Shown in pieces: positions 47,101 to 58,844 of a stretch of 60,000 bases of DNA; the stretch's first letter is position 1, and every line of letters begins with the position of its first letter. The notes below the pieces were generated by a model. The model had not been told where the DNA came from. It searched no databases and worked only from the letters and a program-made list of their open reading frames with translations. The translations under genes were made by a program, and so were the position numbers. The stretch covers positions 14,258,501 to 14,318,500 of the forward strand of contig NC_092672.1 in assembly GCF_964355755.1 (NCBI RefSeq). Reading direction: 5' to 3'. Source of the DNA: Antedon mediterranea. Taxonomy: Eukaryota; Echinodermata; Crinoidea; Comatulida; Antedonidae.

Positions 47101-50100
47101 TCACCGAAGTTAAGCAACGTTGGGCCCGGTTGCGTTCTGGATGGGAGACCGTCTAGAAATCGTGGCGGGTGCTGTATATACTGGAGAGTGATGGTGTAAT
47201 GGTAATATCGGACTAGCATGTGATAGGCATGGGTTCGAGGTTACCTGTACCATACTAATTGCATCCTTAGGCAAGATGCTTTACTCTCATTGCCTAATTT
47301 CCTCACTGAGGACAAATATTAATACAAAATACAAAAAAAAAAAAAAATTTACCTTAATTTGTCCTCAACATTAGATTGTCCTTTAACAACTGTTTGTATC
47401 TCTGCTTGTAGGTCTGAAATCTGTGTTAGGAACGTAGCAATAGTCTGCATTTGCTCAGAGTTCTTCATAATATACTGGTTTCGAACTTGCTCAAGTTCTT
47501 CTAACTCAACACTCATTTCCTAAAAGAATAACAAGAATTATATAGAAGACAAAAACATAGAACAAAAAAAAAACATGGATAAAACCCTCTAAATTAAATT
47601 AAATTAACAGTCACAGCAATGGTTTGATTTTTGTTCTACATCACATACAGTTTAACTGATATATTTACATTGGACTTTCCAGCTCGGTAGACAGCTCATG
47701 TAGTGACCACGAAAATTCCAGAATACTAATGCCAGTGCTAAAACTACAATTTAAATGTTTGTTTGATTCACAGAAAAACAAATAAATTATCCATACCTCA
47801 ATTTTCTTATTTGTGTCTTGTGATTGTTTTCTTTTATTATGACATTGTTGCAGTTGAGTTTTCTGCCCAATGATTCTTAGTTTTTGTTTGTTATTTGTTT
47901 CATCCATTTCTTGTATTTTCAATTTTTGTTGTTCACATGTCGAGTTCAAATCTGTTATCTGTTAATCAACATTAGAATAGATTTGCAACATTAAGGCATA
48001 CAAATCATAACCAATAAATAATAAAGGTGTTTATATTTTTTCCAATAAATCGATCTTGTATCTCATGACATTGATTATTAATTAGGTTACATTAAATAGT
48101 TGAGTAAAGTTGAAAAAAAAGATGTCTGTAAAAAGGTTGAGATTGACAGGCAAAGCAATATTAATTAAAACTAGATGGGTCTCAACCCAATTTGTGTTTT
48201 GTAAGATTAGGGATGGGGAAGTGAGACAGTAATGAAATTTATTTGTTTTCATGTTTTATAAATAATGTACCCATAAACATAGTTGTTGAAACTTTCACTT
48301 TCATAGTTGATTGAATCGTAAATTAGCATGTAACGGTACACCACTACGACATTTATATTTTTTTTTGTAATTATTAATCAATACAAACGTTGAGAAGCAA
48401 CTGTCAGTAATAAAGTTTATTTGTGTTTATGTATCTAACAATAATAATCGTCAATAACTAATTATCTAACTCAATTTAATTTTCACCAGGGTTTTATAGA
48501 TTTATATACCATCTTATGAAATAAGAAGAGTTACATAATATACCAAGACTAGTCACAATCTTACAAATCAAACAAATGTGAAGTGCTAGAACATAGAGTA
48601 AGCATGACCATCAATTAGGCCACCACTATAGGGTATCAACAATGACCATCAATTAGGCCACCATTATAGGGTATCAACAATGATCATCAATTAGGCCACC
48701 ATTATAGGGTATCAACAAAGACCATCAATTAGGCCACCACTATAGGGTATCAACAATGACCATCAATTAGGCCACCACTATAGGGTATCAACAATGACCA
48801 TCAATTAGGCCACCACTATAGGGTATCAACAATGACCATCAATTAGGCCACCGCTATAGGGTACCAGAGGCATACAACAACATTTTGAAACATCCTGACA
48901 GCTAGTTCTGTAATTGCAGATGTCCATTTTGAAACTTGTCCTCCATCTTCTTGAACCCTTGACGTGGTTGTTCTTGAAGGTTTGCATAGCAAAATCAATA
49001 TGTTGATATAAAGATTGTATGTAGTCCTAAAAAGAACCGTTGAGCTTCTCAAAGTGTATTGATCGAAACGCCAAGAAACTTTACAGTTCTTTTCAGAACT
49101 ACATAATGTGGTGTAACGCAAACTTTATATCAAAATAATGATCACATCATACATAATTAGCCATCCCAGACTAAATCTAATTACATTACCTTTAATTGTG
49201 ATAACTGGTTGGCTTGTCGTAATCTGTTTATCTCTCTAGAGGCTTGTTTTTTCTCTTTTTCATTCTCTGCATCTGTTCCTAATTGCATTTTGACTATTTT
49301 TTCTTTTAAAGTTTGAATATCTTTTGCTGCTACTTCTTTCTCTCGTTTTCTGAAAAATATATATTTTATAATAGTTTTTTTTTTCAGTATTGTGTTGAAA
49401 AGTGAAAGTACTGTAGATAGTGTGTACTGTACCTTGTCTGCTGGATCTGCTTTAGTTGGTGTTGTTTTGATTGCACTTCAATATCTTTCTTATTAAGTGT
49501 GTTTTGGAGTGTCTCATTCATTGTATGTAATTTGTCAAGTTGGGAAAGCAAGCTAGTTTTCTCAGTTCTTTCAGCTTCTAACTCTGATTTTAATGGTGCT
49601 ACCTAAGTCATACAAAATAATATTAACAGGAATAGAATAACAAAACATTCACACAAGTATAGTGATGACATTATAGTTTCCATATATGGGCACATCACAT
49701 TTTTTGTCCGATGCAGTTTGATAGTGAAGACCGAACTTTAAACAATATTGAGGTGGTATAAATGATATACACTACACTACCAATAATTTAGTGATATGAC
49801 ATCATCATGTCCATATATGGGCACATCAAATTTGTTTATTCCATGAAGTTTGATAGTGTACACAGAAACAATATTGAGGTGGTATGACTGATATAATGCA
49901 CTGTGTTTTTTTGTTGTTTTTTTTCCAGTTGTGCATATTTTATTTATTATTTATTTTATTAGGAAATTGTACAAATACAGAGTGAACAATAACAATATTC
50001 TATATCCAGATAGAGAGAAATATAAAAAATTAATACTAACTCTGTCCAACTGGCCAGTTTCCATGGAAACAAGTTGTTCTTGAAGGACTATCATGTCATC

Positions 50101-53100
50101 ACTGATCAGTTTCAAGGATTCTTCATACTTTTGTCTTTAAAAATATAAACACTGTTTAGTAAAGTTGATATGCAATTGGCTTAACATGTACCTGGTTTAA
50201 CCATGGAGCTGGTTAAACACAAATAGGGAAAGCACACCATTGATGGTTCATACAGTAATAGGAAACATTAATGACAACACTTCCAACAAAATCAAACATT
50301 TTAAGACTGCAACATACTAGAAAAATAGATAAACATACATAAACAAACAAAAATTATTTTTTAATTCTAGAATATGATAACCATTTATGTCTTTGATAAA
50401 ACAATATTGTTTAAAACCCAATCAAATGACATGATCAATAAGAACAATAAAAATAATTGTAGTGTTGTTATTATTTAACAATGGGCTATGTATAAGCTCC
50501 CTAAGTTGCCTCTAGTTACAATAGCGCAAACATGATGATGAATATCGTTCCCTCATTTTATAAATATTGGAGAAACTTCATCCATAGTTTTAAGAACAGA
50601 ATTCATGACAGTTGTAATATTATAATTCAAACCATAGTTAATGTACTTCTACAATCCAACCTGGTTGGTTGGTTGGTGCAAATGAATATTATAGGATATT
50701 TTAGTTTGGTTTTGTAGAAGATGTTCTTGTTACTTTCCTGGTGAAATTTGTTTTCTTTTTGTTGTTTTGTATGTTTTTTATATGAATGTTCTATCCAAAA
50801 TAAATGAATGAATGAATTTAATTGCTCTTACTAATTATGAAGTCATTTGATTGGATTGGATATTATTATCAAGCACCATAAATGGCTATCCTATAATGTA
50901 GTTCTAGGATGAAAAAAAGAAATACATATTAATATAGCTATCATCAATCTTTATCATCCAAGTACAAATGGGTCTAGTTTTATGAAATCAACTCAACTAC
51001 CATTCTGACATCTTAAAAATCTACATATCAAATATTACAATATTATTTACTTTCCATTCTCAAAAGTTGCTATTTCTGCATCCTTTTTGCCCAATTCTTT
51101 TTGCAGTTTCTCTAGCAGTAATTGTAGTTTGCTATGTGACTGCATAATACTCTTGATGGTGGCAGCCATCTTGGAATTATTCTGTTTTGCAGCTTGTAAT
51201 TTGTTTAGTAGATGTTGTATCTTTTCTTGCTGTTGATAATCTTGTTTTTTAAGTTGTTCTTGAAACATGTCATTCTCGTTTATTACTTCATCTCGACTTT
51301 TCTTTACTTCTTTTATTTCAAGATCTTTTTGTTTTTCAGTTGCTACTAACTAAAACACAAACAATTATCAAGCACAGAAGAGTTAACTGAAAAAGAACTT
51401 TTCGGTTCACAAAATTTGAAAAAAAAAAAATTAATTAATCAACCGTTAAAAATAAGAAGGAATGGGGAGAAGAATGCTAAAGGCCAAAGGGGTGTGTGTT
51501 TATGTTAATTTTTGAAAGCAACCCATTCTTTTCTATTAGAGACTTTCCAATAGGGTGAAATGTTTTTGAAAAATATTCACATATAAATACAGTAAAAAAA
51601 AAAATACCTGCTTTAACTTGTTATCCATTTTTTTCTGATCAACATTCACCATACTTAATGCAGAACTTAACTATGCACACAAATAAAACACAAAATGTTA
51701 TTGTGGAATAGTGATACCAGTACTGTATCTGGAATTCATGACTTTAAAATGCATTGAATTTCTTGAAAATTAAAAAATAAAGATTGAAAAATCTGTAGGG
51801 GATAACTTGTTCAACCAGGGATTCAGTATGTCAATGACCTAATGGTCACACAAGACAAATGGTACAATACCTAAAATCTACTTTATATGTCACAAAATAT
51901 ATGTATTTTTCCCTTTTCAATACAAAAGAAAAATGTTGTTGCTCCAGGTTTTAAATGTCTGTTATTTATCAGAAAATATATACCTTTGCAACAAAGTTTA
52001 TAATAACACCACTATTTTTTGCCTTTTCAGTTTTCAGGTAAATAATTTTTGTTTTTTTCAGTTTTTTATCAAAGATAATAAATATTATGTGACATTTAAA
52101 CATTTTTTTAAGGGGGGGGGGGGCAATAATATCTTTAAGAATAGTCTAATCAAAACTTACTGATGTTACTTTACTTTGAAGGGCAGCATTGGTTCTCTTT
52201 AGATGAGTGACCTCTGACCTAGCATCTGTTATGGCTGCAATCTGTTGTTTTAAGTGCATGAGTTGGCTTTGTAGACGGCCATTTTCATACGCCAGCTGGT
52301 TTTTACTATCTGACAATTCAACTAGTGAACTCTCAACTGTTATTTGAGAAGACTGATAAAATGAAAATTAAGTAATTAAGTAATTACTTAAGCAACCCCT
52401 TAAAATATTAAATTTTATTTAGCGAAATAAACATATCTTTTTTTTAAAATGTTATAGTTTGTGCAATTATAGGACATTTTTTATGAAAAATATAGATCTG
52501 ATATTATTTTGTAGGCACTGATGAAAGACAACTTAGAATGTAGTAGAAGATTGAGAGTCAACTCTCTTCAATGGGAATAGAGTGGCTGTGTTGTTACGCT
52601 GTGTTGGCTACTTTATTTGAGTAGTAACATGTAGTACCTGTTGCTGTTCAAGGAAGTTAATCCTGTCAAGTAATTTGTCTATTTCAAGCTGTAAGTGACA
52701 TTTCTCATTTGTTATTGTTGACATTTCTATCTTTGCCTCTTCTAGTTCCTGCTGCATTCTAGAATGCTCAGCAGACATTCCATCTACTGCAAAGTTTACC
52801 TTTCAGAATGAAGAAAAACAAGTTATTAAAGAAATAACCTTGTCTGATGTAATATTTCAGAAATTTACACTATATTTTGTGTTACTTAAAATGCAAGAAA
52901 TAGAAAATTGGAGATCAAAATCAGTGTCAGCTTAACGCAGAATGTGCAGATGACGTTGTGGCTGATGCATATGCTGGTGGCAAGAGGCATCGTACCGTTT
53001 ATTTCAGATTGATTCAAGTTCTTTACATAACCCTCAGTCATCCAGTCAAAACCCATAAACCACACCAGTGAAATAGTCAAATCTCAGAATTGCTCCCAAA

Positions 53101-56100
53101 ATCAAATATTGACATTTACCTCAAACAAATTTTGGGATCACTGGGTCCTTGGCGGAAGTAATAAATTTGAATGTTATTAGACATTTTGAGCCAGCCAAGT
53201 AGAACGTACAGTAATATTAAAATTGATATACCTCATCTAGTAACGACTGCTTGTCTTGAATGACTGTGTTTCTATCGTTCTTATGTGCTTCAAGCTGTTC
53301 ATTCAAAACCTGTGCTGAATTCTCCTACAGTAAGATTTATACAGAACATAAGTATGGCAAGCGGAATAAAGTATTTACTCAGTACTCATGTTAATATTAT
53401 TATGAAATGATGATACTATTTAAAATGTATCTAAATGTCTTTGATCATTAAATGTGTCTTTTATTTCAAAAATCGCAAATAACAAAATGAATGTGAATGC
53501 TCAATGTAAAAACGAGGCTGTCAAACTTTGCCCAGCTATTATGTATAATGATGGTATTATCAACCACATTGATATTAAATTACATTTCTTTCTGGTTTTC
53601 AGAGAATCTGGTATTGAGAGACTACTAAAATAGACTGTACAACCAAAGAATGGCTGATGCTGATTCAAATATTAATAACAAGTAATATATTACTTCATAG
53701 TAGGATGATTTTGTAATTGTAAATACAAAAAACAACACTACTTTAATAAGCTGATTAAACTTTTTTTTCCCTGATATTCAAATTTAAAAGTTTAAAAAAA
53801 AATAAATCAAAGAGCAAATTACTAAAAAATGACAATGCTGTGGGTATCAGAAGCTGATCTCAATGGAGATACAAATGACAATGCTGTGGGTATCAGTGGC
53901 TGGATCTCAATGGAGATACAAATGACAATGCTGTGGGTATCAGAAGCTGATCTCAATGGAGATACAAAATGACAATGCTGTGGGTATCAGTGGCTGGATC
54001 TCAATGGAGATACAAAATGACAATGCTGTGCGTATCAGAAGCTGATCTCAATGGAGATACAAAAAAGATAAGCAAACATCTATAATTAAATGATAAAGTA
54101 AAACAGGAAGAAATTAATTGCAGAGCTTTCTGGCAACATTAACCCTTTGTGCAAAGTGAAAATTAAAAACAAAGTATTTTTGTTCATACCAAATCTTTTA
54201 TCTTGGAAGTATAGAATTCTTGTTGATCATGGAATCTGGATTCTTTCTCTTCTAAAACTAGTTTTAACTTTTCACTGTTTATTTCAAGAAAAAGGAAAAA
54301 CAAAGCAATGTTGATTAATACAGTAATACAGGCTTCTTAGCATAATAGATTAATTAAGAATTTATGTCAGTTGGAAAATGTACAAACAACAGAGAAATTG
54401 ATAAAACCTTATCTTTAGCATGAAAACCAATTTGTTTTCACATGAAATCGGCCTAAAGTCTCAAACAATACAGCATATATTATAAAATTCTGTAGATAAC
54501 ACTGCTGTTACCTAAAATTAGCTAGAGGGCATGATCTTACTTTTCTTGTTTCATCAAATTTTCCCGTTCAATTTGCTTCTCTAGTTGATTTTCACAATTT
54601 TTAATAATATCATTTAATTTTTGATTTTCATTTTCTACTGCTTCTCGTTGTATAGATTCACTTTGTTGTAATCTACCCATCAAGCTTTGTTTTTCATTTT
54701 CTGCAGATTCCAATGCAAACTACAGTATAAAAAAAAAATAAATTATTGTATTAATAACCTCAAATGTTTTAATTTATGTAGAACTTAATTTTAAAAATAT
54801 TTTTGGCTGTATTTGTGTTAAACGATGAAAATGATAATATGTGAATCTTATACAGCACACAATGCTCAAAATCTGTAAGCACTAACTGTTGCAGCTAGTA
54901 ATAAACATGAAGCTGTGTCACCCTGCCAGGTACCCATTTATTTGTACACCCGGGTGGAGAGAGGCAGTTTAGTGTCTTGCCTAAAGCCGATTTTCCACTA
55001 GGCGAATTTGTTCGCGCGAATCGAAAGCGCCAGCTTGTACGCATGTGTATTCATGTTTACATCTTCCACATCCTTCTCTACGCATGCGTATTAGCTGACG
55101 CCTTCGATTCGCGCGAACAAATTCGCCTAGTGGAAAATCGGCTTTAGAACACAATTGTTATGTGACAAGCATTGATCTCGAACTACTGATCACACCTAAC
55201 ATACTGGTCAAATTACTTGCATTGTACATTTGTACTATGTCACATCCAATTGAGAACCACACTTGAAACTGTACACATTTTATTTCTAATGCTAATTTTA
55301 ACACTGTTTTGGTGTTTTCAATATAAAATAATGAAAAACATAACATTAGAGTACCGTAGTACAGTAGATTACCTTCATATTGTGGGTATGTTTGGTCAAT
55401 TCATCAAGTTGTATTTTTAAAGTCTTGTTTTCTGCTTTCAAATGTTCAAGATTAGTAAGAAACAACTGAAATTGATAACATTTAAAAACTGCTGACATGT
55501 GTGGCCTTTTAGGTTTATTTATGGACCCTGTGCTATTTTACAGAATTTTATCTTACACATGAGATGTTGCTTAGCAGTCATTGTACAATGTTTATGCATG
55601 CTGCTGATTGTGATTCAACTACAAAGATATTTTACTGCCATATAATATAAAACTAATGACTTAATATGAATCCAATAGCGCTGCCCATTTTGTCCTTGCC
55701 TTTAGCATATAAACCATAACATTCAAAATGGCAGTTGATCGTAACCAACCTTTTTGGAAAGCAATACTGAATGTACCAGACCAAAAAGGTACTAAATTAG
55801 CTTTAGATCGTTAGTATGATATTACTATACCAGATGTTAAAAAAACAGTCTAAGCTACTGTAGTTAAGTTTCAGTGGCCTAGCTTTTTTTTTATATAGGC
55901 TATGTTAGGCCAAGGAACATGTTGGTCGTTTGTTGATGGACATATTTCACAGTAGGTGTGTTATAACACAAAAAGAATATTTTATATTTGTGAAATGGTA
56001 CAAATAAATTCATCCAGTGAAAGATAAAATTTGTTACCCATAATACTTCAATCAAATGAAATGGAATCCACTATGCATGTTTTAAAAGGAAATTGATAGA

Positions 56101-58844
56101 TTATAAATATAAGGATCATAGCTGGCAAACTAATGACTATCAAGATATAAAAACAATAATACCCTTTGAGCATTATTTTCGTAAAGCCCTCGCTCAGTTG
56201 AAACATCTCTTAAAATACAAAGATTGTTTAAAAAGATACTACTAGTATTTACCTGCATCTCCTCAATTTGTTTTATAATCTGCTTTTCTTTTGTAGCTAT
56301 GAAAATAATAAAATAAAAATCTTTAAAACTTACTCATGTGATGTGATAATCCTACGTCTATATATTTGTGATACCACTCTGTAAATGCTATCCTAGTACC
56401 AAACTCAGAATAGGGTATCTTTGTGATACCATACCAGACTAGATGTCAGTTACCAGTCATTTGTTATCATCAATACTTTAAACCCCTACCTAATTTTAGA
56501 GCAATGCCATATACTGTAATGCCTCTAGCGCTATAAACTTGAAAATATCATTAAGCGACCGAAACTCTGGTGTACAGTATGCAAGAATCAATTTGATTAG
56601 TTTTTGTACATTAGTGTTGCAAACTCTGGTGTACAGTATGCAAGAATCAATTTGATTAGTTTTTATACATTAGTGTTGCAAACTCTGGGCTTGAGCTTTA
56701 ATACAAAACTTAATAAGTGGTTTACATTTATGTTTTCCTTGAACATTAAAATTTCAAATTGTAAAAGTTGAAAATAAATAACGATAACGATGATCAAGCC
56801 GGACTGCTAATATTTACACACTATGATCGTTCATAGTTTCTTATGTCTCTCGAGCATGTTACTGGGACACGCGGACATGAAGTTTTGCAAAACCAAGAAC
56901 AGGCCCGCATGAAAATTGATTCTTCAATCCAGCCTTAGGACATGTTTTTGCCAATATCTTAATCTATTCTTACACTAAAGAGATACTAACAAACAAAATT
57001 AAATTTTTTTAAATTTTAGCTTGACTTACACTTTTTACTTTGAAATGATCAGATCTTAAAGTGTACAAAAAAAGTAAAAAACATAGTCGTGTTGTAAAAA
57101 AAATTGTCAGCGTGTACCTATTTTTTTCACAAACAGCAATGACGTAATTTGTGAATCATTTGATTGACCAGTTTTAACGACCGTAACGTTGAAGTTGAAC
57201 TCCGGTACACTTCAATGATTGCATATTTTCACAATTTTTAACTTTAATTTTTACCCAGTTTTCCTGTAAAATCGTTGAATCCGGTCAACTCAACGTAACT
57301 TTACATAATGCAATGTCGACAGTAAAACAAGCTTAAATAATCAAATAGACTACTAGTATGTTTTAATTTCAATTTTGCATTGGTTATAATTAATTTTTTG
57401 CAGTGTTTTGTTACAAAGCAATTTTATTTTGAAATATCTAATGATTAAAAAACATACAAAAACATAAAATGTATTTTTAAAATAAAACAAGAAATAGCAA
57501 TGGTTGCTGACTTACCTATTTCCATCCTTGACTTTTCAAGTAAATTCTGAATATAAATTTTTTCCTTATTTAAATTTATACCTTCATCTTTCAAAATCGC
57601 ACAGCTTTTAGAAAAACTTTCTATCTGAAAATGAAGGAAAACCATTACAAACGAACATTAGTAAATGTATTATCCACTGAAACTGTGAATTCAGCGGCAT
57701 GAGCAATGACTGTTGGAATGGCGCTATATAAATCGAATGATTGATTGACGATTGATTGAATACCTACAGTTGAATTACATACTGTAGGCTGAAACAAGCC
57801 AGTAAATGGTTTTCATTGGGCCTGTTTTCAGTTATAACTTAAACTATGCCGAGTTGTGTCAACAAGATTCAATGATTTGACACAGATTGCTGGTATCATA
57901 ACATATTCTAGGTAGTAGAATTCATTGTACTGAATGTATTTGATTATACATGTTACCAAATTACACCCAATAAAAAATTCCTCCCTCAAATACTGTAAAT
58001 GCATCTAAAAACCTTACTGAACAATAAATATTTATTGGAATAAATATGGTATGCCCAAATATTTCTTGAACTCTCGAAGCATGACAGAGTTTTATACTTT
58101 TAAGTTCTAATCTTTCAAAGCTATTTATGCAGTCTCAGTTGAGTGTGGGCGGCCAGGGTTTTGAAACACTCCATGGCCACGTTTCCTGACAATGCAATGA
58201 GAAATGTCAAACTAAGGTTAAACTATCTAAACTTTAACAATGATTTAAAAATTGTGTAAATATCTGGCGAGATCTTCCTTATTATAATTTTTCAACTTGA
58301 ATGTTAAAACTTAATGAAAGTTAACTTTAATAGGAAACAGGCTTTTGACAGTACTGCATGAGGCGCATCATTCATTTAGTAATGGCCTTTCACTTCTAGG
58401 TATGTAAAGCCACTTTTGTTGGAAAATTATACAGTACTTGGCATATCCCTTAATACATTTGAAGTTAGTGCATGGTCAGTTTTCAAAAGTAGCCTGTTTG
58501 ATATATTTTAATGTTATTTATTGTAGCAGATTACCTCTTTCCTTTCCTGATGGGCAGTAGTTTCTAATTGTTGCAGTCTTTCCATCAGTGCATTGTGAGA
58601 CTGCTCTAAGCTGTTCCTTAGCGATAACTCTCTTGCTAATTCTTCTCTTGTCTAAAAAAACATGAAATGTACTGTACAATCAGGTGTGTTATAATTAAAA
58701 AAAACCGATGAAGATGCAGAATATTATAGTGCATGCTAAGAGAATCAATCAACAAATACTATACAGATATACTACCTCTCCAAGTTGTTTATTAAGCTTC
58801 TGTTTACTGATCCTAAGATCCTCATAGTTTAAAGCAAGTTCAGT
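44197..58844 (-). CDS. CCDC150: CCDC150-like long coiled-coil protein, C-terminal 871 residues (5' end beyond the window)
   Basis: Exons, 5' to 3' on the minus strand: 58776-58844, 58535-58651, 57516-57624, 56253-56296, 55373-55465, 54541-54719, 54190-54274, 53232-53324, 52638-52799, 52161-52352, 51608-51670, 51051-51349, 50041-50134, 49433-49602, 49190-49349, 47797-47958, 47353-47519, 46356-46497, 45527-45670 and 44197-44268 (stop TAA at 44,197). All phases join, giving 871 codons without a stop. The sequence is almost entirely heptad-rich coiled coil (Glu, Lys, Gln, Leu) with no enzymatic motif. Landmarks are LVELSDSKNQLAYENGRLQ, then IKSIMQSHSKLQLLLEKLQ and KELGKKDAEIATFENGK, then LEQVRNQYIMKNSEQMQ. 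The short non-coiled tail ends DESVAAARY. Order and spacing match my recollection of the C-terminal two thirds of vertebrate CCDC150, a poorly studied, possibly centrosomal or ciliary protein. A different coiled-coil orthologue cannot be excluded. Confidence 0.85.
44729..45507. mobile_element. Inverted-repeat DNA element in the last intron of the coiled-coil gene
   Basis: Left end GTGTAATGGTACAAATAATG and right end the inverse, TTGTACCATTACAC. A nested hairpin (CATGTGACC ... GGGTCACATG) lies near 45,078-45,150. It is non-coding, ~780 bp, and its right end is 20 bases from the exon edge at 45,527. Confidence 0.65.
45690..45895 (+). repeat. SINE family A, third copy
   Basis: Lacks the A-box half of the head but retains GGCAAGGGTTCGGG, ATAAACCGTAGGTCC, GTGCACTTTAAA and the TTACCCCGGTGTACTAGTCC block. 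In the intron upstream of 45,527-45,670. Confidence 0.75.
47060..47180 (+). pseudogene. 5S rRNA-derived sequence with internal promoter
   Basis: Full length (~121 nt) and colinear with 5S rRNA: TACGGCCATACTGCGTTGAA at the start, then the A-box region GAAGTTAAGCAACGTTGGGC, the C-box TGGATGGGAGACCGTC and the end GGGTGCTGTATA. Substitutions in stem bases and the fused downstream parts mark it as a SINE head rather than a working 5S gene. Its Pol III promoter elements look largely intact. Confidence 0.85.
47060..47347 (+). repeat. Composite SINE: 5S rRNA head, tRNA-like part, Deu-like domain, A-tail
   Basis: 47,060-47,180 is a 5S-rRNA-derived segment. 47,185-47,250 holds GGTGTAATGGTAATATCG (A-box-like) and CATGGGTTCGAGGTTACC (B-box-like). 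About 47,262-47,330 reads TCCTTAGGCAAGATGCTTTA, then CATTGCCTAATTTCCTCACTG, resembling the Deu domain of deuterostome SINEs. The element ends in a 15-A run (47,333-47,347). It lies antisense in an intron of the coiled-coil gene, five bases from the exon edge at 47,353. The 5S-tRNA-Deu order is that described for AmnSINE1-type elements. Confidence 0.8.
48606..48868. repeat. Minisatellite, 38-bp unit x 7
   Basis: Units start GACCATCAATTAGGCCACC and contain CTATAGGGTATCAACAAT, at exact 38-bp spacing from 48,606. Intron of the coiled-coil gene between 47,958 and 49,190. Confidence 0.96.
49665..49870. mobile_element. Two partial copies of the 16.5 kb MITE
   Basis: ATATGGGCACATCA followed by CAGTTTGATAGTG occurs twice. 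The second copy also has GACATCATCATGTCCATA, as at 16.6 kb. Only right halves are present, arranged in tandem. Confidence 0.7.
50460..50815 (+). mobile_element. Possible LINE 3' end
   Basis: Ends with AAATAAATGAATGAATGAAT, an AATG-type tail like that of the 3.5 kb LINE. No RT motif is preserved, so the call rests on the tail alone. Confidence 0.3.
53829..54062. repeat. Tandem array, about 47-bp unit x 5, alternating two variants
   Basis: Units start ATGACAATGCTGTGGG. Units 1, 3 and 5 carry CAGAAGCTGATC and units 2 and 4 carry CAGTGGCTGGATC, so the array has a two-unit higher-order period. The single-copy relative is at 7.5 kb. Confidence 0.92.
54822..55240 (-). repeat. Deu-type SINE on the minus strand, split by a MITE
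   Basis: Read on the minus strand: AGTTCGAGATCAATGC (B-box-like), then the MITE insertion, then TAGGCAAGACACTAAACTGC, CTCTCTCCACCCGGGTGTAC and AAATGGGTACCTGGCAGGG. A worn GCTGTATAAG tail follows. The Deu-like region is much better kept than the head. In an intron of the coiled-coil gene. Confidence 0.65.
54982..55146. mobile_element. 165-bp MITE with 44-bp perfect terminal inverted repeats
   Basis: Begins TAAAGCCGATTTTCCACTAG and ends with its exact reverse complement over 44 bp; imperfect pairing continues to about 64 bp. TA is present at both borders and fits a TA target duplication. It is inserted in the Deu-like SINE. Arm identity means a recent insertion or strong constraint. Confidence 0.92.
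56562..56690. repeat. Tandem duplication, 59-bp unit, about 2.2 copies
   Basis: AAACTCTGGTGTACAGTATG recurs at 59-bp spacing with one substitution. Intron of the coiled-coil gene. Confidence 0.93.
56741..57310. mobile_element. Non-autonomous DNA element, copy 2 (relative of 21.7 kb)
   Basis: Shares GTTGAAAATAAATAACGATA, TCTCTCGAGCATG, TTTTGCAAAACCAAGAA and CAGTTTTAACGACCGTAACG with copy 1. Its right end CAACGTAACTTTACATAATG is the inverse of copy 1's left end, so the two together define the terminal inverted repeats. Confidence 0.75.
57690..57760 (+). repeat. Retroelement 3' tail fragment
   Basis: GGCGCTATATAAATCGAATG followed by ATTG-type repeats is the kind of tail shared by many animal LINEs and SINEs; no body is recognisable upstream. 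Confidence 0.35.

Noticed and set aside
47060-47180. Functional 5S rRNA gene
   Set aside because: Several stem bases are altered, it is fused to tRNA-like and Deu-like sequence with an A-tail, and it is isolated rather than in a 5S array. A SINE head explains it better.
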